DNA of 60,232 bases from JALHOQ01 sp038144835 (GTDB lineage Bacteria; Bdellovibrionota; Bdellovibrionia; Bdellovibrionales; UBA1609): contig JAYQON010000007.1 of the NCBI GenBank assembly GCA_038144835.1, forward strand, positions 1-60,232. The letters run 5' to 3'. Made by a program: the position numbers and the translations under genes. The notes below the pieces were generated by a model. That model saw nothing but the letters and a program-made list of their open reading frames with translations. It was not told the DNA's origin and ran no database searches. The stretch's first letter is position 1. Each line of letters begins with the position of its first letter. Below are positions 17,453-25,042 of this stretch, one piece after another.

Positions 17453-18789
17453 TGCGGCGATTTTTTTTCTTAAACACTGTACCTCTTTTGTTATGGACGT
17501 CGTCAGCTTTAGGGTTAAGTGTCACTGGTGTTTCAGGCGCATCAGCCTACACAACGACGGGCACCGTCACTATTTATGGTGGGGCTGCAGGAAACGATTG
17601 TTCAGCTACCGCCGCCACGACCAGTTCGACCTGCAATAGCTGTGAACCCTCACTCATGAACTGTGATACGGCTCCTTTGTGCGCATGCAATCAAACCCGC
17701 ATTTACGACAATCTCGTGCTAACCCTTGCCCTAAATAAGAACGAAAGCAACACGGCAAATGCGATTGTTACAAAGGCACAAGACAACTCAGTTCTCGCAC
17801 TGACCAACAGCATTAACGGCGGCAATTCCGTCAGTCTAACCTGGAACACCTTGTGCGTCGCCATGGGTAACTCCAGTTGCTCCTCAGTTACGGGAACTAC
17901 CACTAACACAATCACTTTGCGCATCGTCATCGATAAGGACGGCAACAACGCCAACACCACCAATGAGGAAAGCGTGGATGTCGTGATTAAAATCTATGAC
18001 CCAGGCGCAACCGATTTTAACGTCTACGGAGTAGGGGCTGGAACCGCGGGTATCAGTCAATTCACTCCCTACCCTGGCGATGAAAAAATATTTTTGGAGG
18101 ACATCTCTGGTGAGAGCGGCTTTCCAATCATGGGTTATTCGGGAGCCAAAGCTAAAGCCGTACGAGTTTTTATGTCAGACACAAAAATGGCTGACGCGGC
18201 ACCGGGCTCAGGCCTCGAAAGTGAAGATCTAAGTGTTGTGGATGACGGCGCCAATTTACTTAATAACGTTGTCGACGGATTAACCAACGGCACAACCTAT
18301 GCCTTTCGCATCGCTCTCGTCGACGAAGCCAACAACATCGTTCAATTTTTCCCTCCCGCCAACAGCGGAACTTGTGACAATACACCCTGGGATACATCGG
18401 ACTGTCGATACATCGCCACTCCCGATCAAGTACTTGGACTTCTAACTGAAGATATGAATTGCTTTATCGCCACTGCGGCCGTTGGCAGCTCGCTTGAGCC
18501 GCGACTTAAACTTTTGCGTCTGTTCCGCAATAAAATTCTTCTACGTTATCGATGGGGCGTCGATTTTGTTAACAGCTATTACAAGTATGGGCCGCTCGCC
18601 GCACGCTACATTCAAGAACATGAGTGGCTGAAGCCCGCGGTTCGCGCAGCTCTTTGGCCCATTCTCGCTTTGAGTTGGCTGGCATTGCAAATTGGCCTAA
18701 TGCCCTCAATTCTTGTAACTCTTTTGTTGTTAGGAGTTTGTTGGGTCCCCGCATTCTGCTGGTTGAGGAGAAGATCCGCACGTGCTTAA
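17437..18789 (+). CDS. Exported protein with C-terminal CFI-box domain
   Basis: The 450-residue protein has a signal peptide (best read from the internal Met at residue 6, cleaved near ALG). A Cys-rich segment follows (about 55-84, eight Cys), then a beta-rich, Thr/Asn-rich domain with a fibronectin-like stretch (about 200-315). The C-terminal 108 residues begin with CFIATAAVGS (Cys342), continue with an LRLFRN-type charged stretch and YYKYGP, and end in a membrane helix (about 415-437) and WLRRRSARA. That is the CFI-box C-terminal domain, which resembles C-terminal sorting signals: conserved Cys, helix, basic tail. It is likely a surface or envelope protein. Which ATG starts it is unsure because of the palindrome. 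It overlaps the next gene by eight bases. Confidence 0.75.
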   Translation: MMSWGMRRFFFLNTVPLLLWTSSALGLSVTGVSGASAYTTTGTVTIYGGAAGNDCSATAATTSSTCNSCEPSLMNCDTAPLCACNQTRIYDNLVLTLALNKNESNTANAIVTKAQDNSVLALTNSINGGNSVSLTWNTLCVAMGNSSCSSVTGTTTNTITLRIVIDKDGNNANTTNEESVDVVIKIYDPGATDFNVYGVGAGTAGISQFTPYPGDEKIFLEDISGESGFPIMGYSGAKAKAVRVFMSDTKMADAAPGSGLESEDLSVVDDGANLLNNVVDGLTNGTTYAFRIALVDEANNIVQFFPPANSGTCDNTPWDTSDCRYIATPDQVLGLLTEDMNCFIATAAVGSSLEPRLKLLRLFRNKILLRYRWGVDFVNSYYKYGPLAARYIQEHEWLKPAVRAALWPILALSWLALQIGLMPSILVTLLLLGVCWVPAFCWLRRRSARA

Positions 18790-19822
18790 AGGATATTTTA
18801 TTATTCCTGCGTTTTTTTGCTTCTGTCTGACGCTTTCAGCGTCAGCACTCACATCCACCACGAGCAACATTTCAGTTCCAGCCCGTCTGGCACAAAACAC
18901 ATTCGATCCGCAGATCGAAGACAATGGTTTTTTAGAAGAAGATGATGGGAGCTTAACCGGCGATGAATTCACGACCACCGAGCAAGAATCAGAACCCGCA
19001 TCCGAAACACAAGAACCTGCGCCCACAGGAACAAAACACTCATTCACAAAAGACAATGGTCGCCAACAACTCGGCCCCAGCCGCAAGATTTTCGATTGGG
19101 AAAGACACTCGAATCAGTCGCTCGTACCTCACCCCTTTGCCGAAAAGGGCCTAGTTCGAATCAACCGCGACCGACACTATTTTTACCGCGTCGAGCTGAG
19201 TGAACAAAGACACGCGGCCTCCCTCCGCTTCGGTAAATTCAGTCCGGAAAATCTCGAAAACCCAGACCAGGCCGGGCAGGTCAGCGGTAGCTTTGAGCAA
19301 AACTACGATCAGACCGAAAATCCCATGGTACTTTTCGACTATGAATGGCAGTACTGGCGATCACCCATCGGTAAAGTTGGCGTCAAGGCTGGCACCGGAG
19401 TCTACTTAGCTCAAGGCAACGGTCACTTTGTGAGCTCCACTAACTCCGGCTTAGTTCCACGCGAGCTGTTTACTTTTGTCGCTTTTCCCATTAGTGCGGG
19501 CGCTATTTACAGGATGCACCTAGGGAAAGATAAGCAATTGTTCGTTCCCTACGCCGAAGGTGGCGGTTCGATGTTCGCCTTTGCCGAACTTCGTGATGAC
19601 GACAAACCGCCAAAATTCGGGGCTTCGCCAGCACTTTATTTTGGTGGTGGGTTAGCCATAGATCTGACTTACTTCGATTATCTGTCGCGCGTTCAACTTG
19701 ATCGGGAGTACGGCATTAATGCCGTTTACCTCAACCTCGAGTACCGCAATGTCATAGCACTGAATCAAAAATTTGATTTTAGTGCTGACCTCATGAATGC
19801 TGGCTTTACGCTTGAGTTTTGA
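18782..19822 (+). CDS. Probable outer-membrane protein, partner of the CFI-box protein
   Basis: The 346-residue protein has a signal peptide (cleavage near SASA, about residue 22), then an acidic, low-complexity Glu/Thr/Pro segment (about 40-85). The remaining 240 residues alternate as beta strands with Gly-rich turns (VGVKAGTGVYLAQGNG, YAEGGGSMFAF) and end in GFTLEF, a terminal Phe as in barrel proteins. No family is recognised. It begins inside the last codons of the CFI-box gene, so the two are translationally coupled and may act together at the cell surface. Confidence 0.6.
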   Translation: MLKGYFIIPAFFCFCLTLSASALTSTTSNISVPARLAQNTFDPQIEDNGFLEEDDGSLTGDEFTTTEQESEPASETQEPAPTGTKHSFTKDNGRQQLGPSRKIFDWERHSNQSLVPHPFAEKGLVRINRDRHYFYRVELSEQRHAASLRFGKFSPENLENPDQAGQVSGSFEQNYDQTENPMVLFDYEWQYWRSPIGKVGVKAGTGVYLAQGNGHFVSSTNSGLVPRELFTFVAFPISAGAIYRMHLGKDKQLFVPYAEGGGSMFAFAELRDDDKPPKFGASPALYFGGGLAIDLTYFDYLSRVQLDREYGINAVYLNLEYRNVIALNQKFDFSADLMNAGFTLEF

Positions 19823-19856
19823 AGCCGCCTAGATATTCCCGTTATCTGAGTCCTTA

Positions 19857-19885
19857 TTGTGGCCACGCCGACCATGATGTAGAGT
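19857..19885 (+). promoter_or_regulatory. Possible promoter of truA-rplM-rpsI
   Basis: TTGTGG and TAGAGT are separated by 17 bases, and the -10 ends 13 bases before the truA ATG at 19899. There is no Shine-Dalgarno before truA. The boxes match the consensus only moderately. Confidence 0.35.
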
Positions 19886-19898
19886 CTCACCCAATCTT

Positions 19899-20669
19899 AT
19901 GCGCATTCGATTACTGATTTCATATGATGGTTCTCAATTTCAGGGCTGGCAAAAACAGCCGGGACGAACAACAGTCCAAGGAACATTAGAAAATGTTCTC
20001 AGGCAAATTTACTCCACACCCATTCGCGTTGTGGGTTCGGGACGCACAGACGCGGGTACGCATGCTATCGGCCAGGTCGCTCACTACGAGGCCCCCAAAA
20101 GACTGGGTCATCAAACTAAGCTTTTACGCAGCCTCAACGCTTTGCTCCCCGAAACTGCAGTTGTAAAAGCAGTCTGGGAAGCTCCAGATGATTTTCATGC
20201 TCTAGCTTCAGCGCGTCGAAAAACTTACATCTACAGAATTTGGAACCATCCTGTGCGGTCGGCAATTTGGCGGCAGCGAGCACTCCACATCCCTCATCGT
20301 TTAAACTTGTCATTGCTGAACTGTCTGAGTGAGGAAGTGTTGGGGAGTAAAGATTTCAAAAGCTTTCAGAACGAAGGAACTCCAGTAAAATCAACAGTTA
20401 GGAACATCGATACCTGTTTTTGGCATAGTCGCTCGGTCAACCTTGTGGAATTGCGGATACGCGGCAACGGTTTTTTAAAGCAAATGGTTAGGAATCTCGT
20501 GGGAACCATGCTGTATTTGGAGCGTCATGGCGGGGATCGTGAGCAGATGCGCCAGATTTTTGCTGCCCTGAACCGCCAGGCGGCCAAGTCAACTGCCCCT
20601 GCGCACGGACTATATCTTTACTCCGTTGAATACCCGCGGACGCTTGACAATAGGTGCCTAAAACTCTAA
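19899..20669 (+). CDS. truA: tRNA pseudouridine(38-40) synthase
   Basis: This 256-residue enzyme isomerises uridines 38-40 in the tRNA anticodon arm. The catalytic Asp51 lies in GSGRTDAGTHA, and the N-terminal YDGSQFQGWQ and C-terminal GNGFLKQMVRNLVGTM are typical. Length is normal. It lies 38 bases upstream of rplM, a common bacterial order (truA-rplM-rpsI), and probably shares a transcript with both ribosomal genes. Confidence 0.96.
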   Translation: MRIRLLISYDGSQFQGWQKQPGRTTVQGTLENVLRQIYSTPIRVVGSGRTDAGTHAIGQVAHYEAPKRLGHQTKLLRSLNALLPETAVVKAVWEAPDDFHALASARRKTYIYRIWNHPVRSAIWRQRALHIPHRLNLSLLNCLSEEVLGSKDFKSFQNEGTPVKSTVRNIDTCFWHSRSVNLVELRIRGNGFLKQMVRNLVGTMLYLERHGGDREQMRQIFAALNRQAAKSTAPAHGLYLYSVEYPRTLDNRCLKL

Positions 20670-20707
20670 ACCTTCTGATTTCTAATCTGTCCAGAAGGAT
20701 AACGCTC

Positions 20708-21136
20708 ATGAAAACGTGGAACGCTCAGCCCGGTGCGGTTCAACAAAAATGGTACGTCGTGGATGCCGCCGGAAAAACCCTCGGCCGTATGGCCACTGAG
20801 ATCGCGAAAATCATCCGCGGCAAAAACAAGCCGACATTCACTCCTCACGTAGACACCGGAGACTTCGTCATCGTGGTTAATTCGGAAAAAGTCGAAATGT
20901 CGGGGAACAAATGGAATGATGAAAAGTTCTACACTCACTCGCGCTACTTTGGTTCTCTAAAAGAGCTCTCCGCAGCGCAAATGCGCGAAAAAGACCCAAC
21001 TCAGGTCGTTCGTGAAGCGGTTGCAGGTATGCTGCCCAAGAACAAGCTGTCTAAACGACTGATCCAGAAACTGAAGGTGTTCAAGGGTCCAAATCACACC
21101 CACGCCTCACAACGTCCTGAAGCTTTGAATATTTAA
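20708..21136 (+). CDS. rplM: 50S ribosomal protein L13
   Basis: The 142-residue protein matches L13 along its length (WYVVDAAGKTLGRMATEIA, HVDTGDFVIVVN, GMLPKN, HPQ-region variant HTHASQRPE). The start at 20708 follows AGAAGGATA; the frame runs 18 codons further upstream into truA without similarity. It is co-transcribed with rpsI, ten bases downstream. Confidence 0.97.
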   Translation: MKTWNAQPGAVQQKWYVVDAAGKTLGRMATEIAKIIRGKNKPTFTPHVDTGDFVIVVNSEKVEMSGNKWNDEKFYTHSRYFGSLKELSAAQMREKDPTQVVREAVAGMLPKNKLSKRLIQKLKVFKGPNHTHASQRPEALNI

Positions 21137-21146
21137 GGGAGAAGAA

Positions 21147-21542
21147 ATGGCTAAAGCTCAAGTTTTTTACGCCACCGGTCGCCGCAAAACGAGTGCGGCT
21201 CGTGTATTTTTAACTGCCGGTTCTGGCAAAATGACTGTCAATGGTCGCGATCTAGATACTTACATGCCCACTTCAATTTCGCGCAATACGTGCATTTCTC
21301 CTTTTTCTCTAACCGACACACGCAACCAATTTGATGCTCGCGTAACTGTGTCGGGTGGTGGCGTGACTGGACAAGCTGAAGCTATCCGTCACGGAGTAGC
21401 TCGCGCTCTGGTCGCTTTGAATCCAGAACTGCGATCGACTCTTAAGAAAGCCGGACTGTTAACGCGTGATTCCCGAATGGTCGAGCGGAAAAAGTACGGT
21501 AAACATAAAGCTCGTCGCAGTACACAGTTCTCAAAGCGCTAA
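21147..21542 (+). CDS. rpsI: 30S ribosomal protein S9
   Basis: The 131-residue protein shows the S9 signature (GGGVTGQAEAIRHGVARAL) and the basic C-terminal tail KYGKHKARRSTQFSKR, which reaches into the ribosomal P site. A Shine-Dalgarno (AAGGGAGAAG) precedes the ATG. It is the last gene of the truA-rplM-rpsI group and is followed by a strong terminator. Confidence 0.97.
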   Translation: MAKAQVFYATGRRKTSAARVFLTAGSGKMTVNGRDLDTYMPTSISRNTCISPFSLTDTRNQFDARVTVSGGGVTGQAEAIRHGVARALVALNPELRSTLKKAGLLTRDSRMVERKKYGKHKARRSTQFSKR

Positions 21543-21572
21543 TCCACGCTTTGTATTTGGGAACTTTTCCCA

Positions 21573-21609
21573 CAAAAAAACCCAGGCTTATCAGTCTGGG
21601 TTTTTTTTT
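21573..21609. terminator. Bidirectional terminator between rpsI and the M23 peptidase gene
   Basis: A ten-base-pair stem built on AAACCCAG and CTGGGTTT (one G-T pair, six-base loop) is flanked by seven A on the left and nine T on the right, so it can stop transcription from both sides. It ends rpsI on the plus strand and the gene at 21628-22635 on the minus strand. Confidence 0.92.
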
Positions 21610-21627
21610 GATTAAAAAATAAGCCGA

Positions 21628-22635
21628 TTATTCTGTGAGGATGTAGTTGAAGGGATCAACAGCTATACCATGAATACGAACTTCATAATGTAAGTGGGCT
21701 CCCGTCGATCGGCCAGTATTTCCAACCGCTGAAATCACATCCCAGCGGCGAACCCGTTGCCCTTGCTCTACAAAGACTCGAGAATTGTGGCCATAGCGAG
21801 TCACAACGCCGTATCCGTGATCAATTGAAACCAGTTTTCCATACCCTGCTTCGTAGCCCACATAAGAAACAATACCGTCGGCGGGAGCGTAAACGGGAGT
21901 ACCCGGTGGAGCAGCCATATCCAGACCCGCGTGCATTTCTGCGCGGTTAGTGAATGGGTCCGCCCGATATCCAAACCGTGAGGTGAACCAACCACGTGTT
22001 GGCTTGATCGAAGGAGTTGCGGCCAAAAGACTTTGCCGTTCAGAAAGGGTGTCCCACAGCTGAAGCACCCCTTGCTCACGCAGTTGGGACTGGCGCATAG
22101 CGCGATCGATGCGTACGGAAAGTGAAGAATAATCGCGAGCGACTTCACGCGTACCGCTCAACTCCCCTGACTTTTCGTCGGCGAATGGTCGCTCCAAAGG
22201 CAGAGGTTCTCGAATCATAAACTCACTGGAAGGCAAGCGGGTTACAGTTCCAGAAATAGGTTCAACCTGCCCTCCATCTCTTGAAATCGGACTCAGCGAA
22301 AGCTTAAGTGCCCGCTCGTCGTCATCGATGTTGGTAATGAGATTCAGCTTTTTTGTGAAATTTTGAATTCGTTCAATACTGGCTTCAAGGCTTGATAACC
22401 TCTCCTCTGCAACTTGAAACTCCTTTTTGAGCATTGAATTTTCAGCGTGCAGAAACCGATTTTCATTGGCTTTAAGCAGTAAACCAAAATAGTCCAGGGT
22501 TGCGGTTGCGGCTAGCAAGGCTACGCAAAACCCCAAAAAACTCAATACTTTGAGCCAGCTTGCACGAATTGTAAATTTAAGCGTCTCACCGTGCCGGTTG
22601 CTGGCTATTAGAATCGTGTAGCTTTTGTTATCCAT
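21628..22635 (-). CDS. M23 (LytM-type) metallopeptidase, membrane-anchored
   Basis: The 335-residue protein has one N-terminal membrane helix (about 28-47), a coiled coil (about 55-100), a linker and a C-terminal LytM domain. The zinc ligands are visible in HAGLD and HLHYE, with a second catalytic His in the TRYGHNS segment, so the enzyme looks active. It should cut peptidoglycan cross-links or, in predators, act on prey or self wall. SD GAGGGG precedes the start. The upstream gene on the same strand is a PP2C phosphatase. Confidence 0.92.
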   Translation of the reverse strand: MDNKSYTILIASNRHGETLKFTIRASWLKVLSFLGFCVALLAATATLDYFGLLLKANENRFLHAENSMLKKEFQVAEERLSSLEASIERIQNFTKKLNLITNIDDDERALKLSLSPISRDGGQVEPISGTVTRLPSSEFMIREPLPLERPFADEKSGELSGTREVARDYSSLSVRIDRAMRQSQLREQGVLQLWDTLSERQSLLAATPSIKPTRGWFTSRFGYRADPFTNRAEMHAGLDMAAPPGTPVYAPADGIVSYVGYEAGYGKLVSIDHGYGVVTRYGHNSRVFVEQGQRVRRWDVISAVGNTGRSTGAHLHYEVRIHGIAVDPFNYILTE

Positions 22636-22700
22636 TGCCCCTCGATAATCTCAATATTTAAGACCCGGACGGAACAATTTAGGGTTCATAGCTATATGCG

Positions 22701-23435
22701 TCAACCACCAATTTTCGGGCAGATGACTATGACTGAGATATTGTCATCACCACCAGCAGCCTTAGCTTCTTTAATGCATTGAGCTACAATTTCTTCTGGG
22801 GGCGTACTGTCAAGAATCGCAGCCAAGCGTTCTGATGGAACCAACCCGCTTAATCCGTCTGAGCACAACAAATAACGTTCGCCTGCCTGTGGCTCTCTCT
22901 CAAGCACATCCACCATGACGTCTTTTTCAAATCCAACACTTCGCGTAATTACATTGCGACCAACTACATGAGGCGCGTCTTCTTCTGAAATCATGCCGGC
23001 ACGAACTTGTTCGTTTATGAGTGAATGATCCTCGGTAAGTTGCCACATTTTGCGGTTCGAAATTAAGTAGGCCCGCGAGTCTCCGACATTGCCAATGTAG
23101 ATTCGACCTCGATGTTCCCAAAATAAAACCATCGTTGTGCCCATTCCCATCAACTCTGGGGACTCAAAAGTGCTTTTGTGGTGGATTCGGCTAGAGGCCT
23201 CACGATAGGCCTCTGCGAGCACCTTTCTTGGAGAGAGTTTTGCCTCTTTCACTCGCCGCTGAAGCATCTCCTGGACTGTCTCTACGGCTATGGCTGAGGC
23301 GACTTCACCACCTTTGTGACCACCCATTCCATCGGCAACGACGAAGAGGTTCAAATCATGGTCGACCAGAATAGCATCCTGATTGATATCGCGCTTTAGA
23401 CCGACGTCTGTCTGTGCCCACACATCAAATCGCAT
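22701..23435 (-). CDS. PP2C-family Ser/Thr phosphatase
   Basis: This 244-residue cytoplasmic enzyme carries all PPM metal-binding motifs: RDINQDA (Asp20), VVADGMGGHKGG (Asp35), GNVGDSRAYL, LLCSDGLSGL and GGDDNISVI. It matches bacterial Stp/PrpC phosphatases that reverse Hanks-type Ser/Thr kinases. No kinase is in the window, but an FHA protein is (1-1452). It is 65 bases upstream of the M23 peptidase gene on the same strand; no Shine-Dalgarno is seen before its ATG. Confidence 0.94.
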   Translation of the reverse strand: MRFDVWAQTDVGLKRDINQDAILVDHDLNLFVVADGMGGHKGGEVASAIAVETVQEMLQRRVKEAKLSPRKVLAEAYREASSRIHHKSTFESPELMGMGTTMVLFWEHRGRIYIGNVGDSRAYLISNRKMWQLTEDHSLINEQVRAGMISEEDAPHVVGRNVITRSVGFEKDVMVDVLEREPQAGERYLLCSDGLSGLVPSERLAAILDSTPPEEIVAQCIKEAKAAGGDDNISVIVICPKIGG

Positions 23436-23520
23436 AGTCGAGATTTTGACACGTCCAAATCATGTCTGTCGAGGGAAATGGACTCTCAAGAGACAGCCGC
23501 AAAACGCCGATCTAATCCTT

Positions 23521-24438
23521 GTGAGAGCGACACCACCCACCCCGCAATCCAATGCACGACGCCGCACCAAGATTTTCTTGTTACTCTCCGCTCTTACTCA
23601 TGGCCTTATTCTGCTGGCTTCAAGAGGCTGGACTCCACCGCCATTCACGCCCCCGACGTCTAAAGTCGAGGTGACTTACCTAGACCCCGACGCCCAGAAA
23701 GACCCCAAGGACGCTTCCAGGCGCAATCAGAGAACACAACAAATCGTTGAGCAACAAAAGCAAATCAACGACGAGGTCGACAAAAAAACACGTTTGCTTA
23801 GCGCTTTTAATCAAAAAGTGATCCAAGAAACTCGGGCCGAACGCTCCGGCAAATTTACCAACACGGCTAGCGGCGGAAAGCCGACTGAAGGATCAAAAAA
23901 TTTTAAGAAGCAAGCTAATGACAAATCTAGGGCAAAAATTCTTCCTTCAGATAGAGGAGAATTGCCGGCTCTCAAAGATCTGACACCAAAATTTTCTCTT
24001 GAACAAGGCCTCCAAGGTCCTCAAGCGGATATCAACGGCAATCCTTCACAAAGCGATGACTATCTTCAAGATGTACAGCCGGGCCTACAGACTCTTCTCA
24101 GCACTCGAGAGTTCGTTTACTATGCCTACTATGCACGGATTAAAGATGCCCTGAGGCAACACTGGGAACCAACAGTGCGCGAAAAAGTCAAAATCATTTA
24201 CCGACAAGGGCGCAACATCGCCTCTGCCAAAGACCGCGTGACTCAGGTTTTAGTCACTCTCAATTCCCAAGGGGAATTGATCCGCGTCGATGTTCTCTCC
24301 GCTAGTGGAGTTGAAGACCTCGATTCTGCCGCTATAGAAGCTTTTCAAAACGCCTCGCCCTTTCCGAACCCTCCCAAGGGAATGGTCGAATCTGATGGCA
24401 CCGTTAAAATTCGTTGGGATTTTGTCTTGGAAGCCTAA
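23521..24438 (+). CDS. TonB/TolA-like energy-transducing protein
   Basis: From the GTG at 23521 the product has 305 residues: a short basic N-terminus, one membrane helix (KIFLLLSALTHGLILLA), a long charged linker rich in Gln, Lys and Glu, and a C-terminal TonB-type domain (QVLVTLNSQGELIRVDVL, GVEDLDSAAIEAFQNASPFPNPP). TonB-like proteins carry inner-membrane energy to outer-membrane partners, so the ExbB/ExbD pair at 4849-5890 is a natural partner. The start is uncertain: the frame is open back to 23383, but that part lies over the divergent phosphatase gene. It overlaps the next gene by one base. Confidence 0.8.
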   Translation: MRATPPTPQSNARRRTKIFLLLSALTHGLILLASRGWTPPPFTPPTSKVEVTYLDPDAQKDPKDASRRNQRTQQIVEQQKQINDEVDKKTRLLSAFNQKVIQETRAERSGKFTNTASGGKPTEGSKNFKKQANDKSRAKILPSDRGELPALKDLTPKFSLEQGLQGPQADINGNPSQSDDYLQDVQPGLQTLLSTREFVYYAYYARIKDALRQHWEPTVREKVKIIYRQGRNIASAKDRVTQVLVTLNSQGELIRVDVLSASGVEDLDSAAIEAFQNASPFPNPPKGMVESDGTVKIRWDFVLEA

Positions 24439-25010
24439 TGAAAGTACTTTTACTCTGCGGTTACCGCACCAGTGACGAACAGGAAACTCCCCTCGGGCTC
24501 GAGCGTGATTCTGATGGCATAACCTTGATCGATCAGCGCATCCAACAACTGCAAGAGATGGGTTTAGAAGTGATTTGCATTGTCGCGGGTAACATTGCCG
24601 AAGCCCAGCTTCGCCAATGCAGCCGCATCGCCAATGTGGAACTCGTCTATGATGATGAACAACACCCCAGCTTATTAACCAACATTCGCTTTGGCTTAGA
24701 AGCCGTTGACGATGATGGGTGCTTTGTTTTGCCAGTTGAGCTTCCCAGCCCTCCGGCTGAATATTGGGCGCGACTCAAGGAGGAATGGCGAAAGGTTCGC
24801 TTCGATAGCGATTATTCTTTCCTTCAGGGGGTAGATACCACAACAGGAGCACCGTGCCACCTTGGCTTTCCCTTGATCGTCACTCGGGCCGGCAATAAGC
24901 AAATTGTCTCGACCCCAGAGATTCGCCAGATGCTTGACGCTCGCCTGAAGTACCTCTGTCTAAATTTTTCACCGCAAGCAGGTCTTGCCCCATCGGCAAA
25001 GCCCATCTAA
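24438..25010 (+). CDS. Possible nucleotidyltransferase-fold protein
   Basis: The 190-residue protein begins on the TAATG overlap with the TonB-like gene. Its N-terminus (MKVLLLCGYRT, then TLIDQRIQQLQEMGLEVICIVAG) follows the order of MobA/GlmU-type NTP transferases: a first strand, a Gly turn, a 'best/first query' helix and a second strand. The usual GG-x-x-x-R-M-G and the following Lys are missing. Later, CFVLPVELPSPP sits where the family has the metal-binding Asp. It may be a degenerate relative; no function is assigned. It lies 32 bases before aceE. Confidence 0.4.
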   Translation: MKVLLLCGYRTSDEQETPLGLERDSDGITLIDQRIQQLQEMGLEVICIVAGNIAEAQLRQCSRIANVELVYDDEQHPSLLTNIRFGLEAVDDDGCFVLPVELPSPPAEYWARLKEEWRKVRFDSDYSFLQGVDTTTGAPCHLGFPLIVTRAGNKQIVSTPEIRQMLDARLKYLCLNFSPQAGLAPSAKPI

Positions 25011-25042
25011 ATTGAGCCATTATTCTTTTCACGGAGAAGCAC

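Noticed and set aside
23383..23520. Longer start for the TonB-like protein
   Set aside because: It would read over the divergent phosphatase gene and its start region, and adds no recognisable sequence; the GTG at 23521 keeps the membrane helix near the N-terminus.
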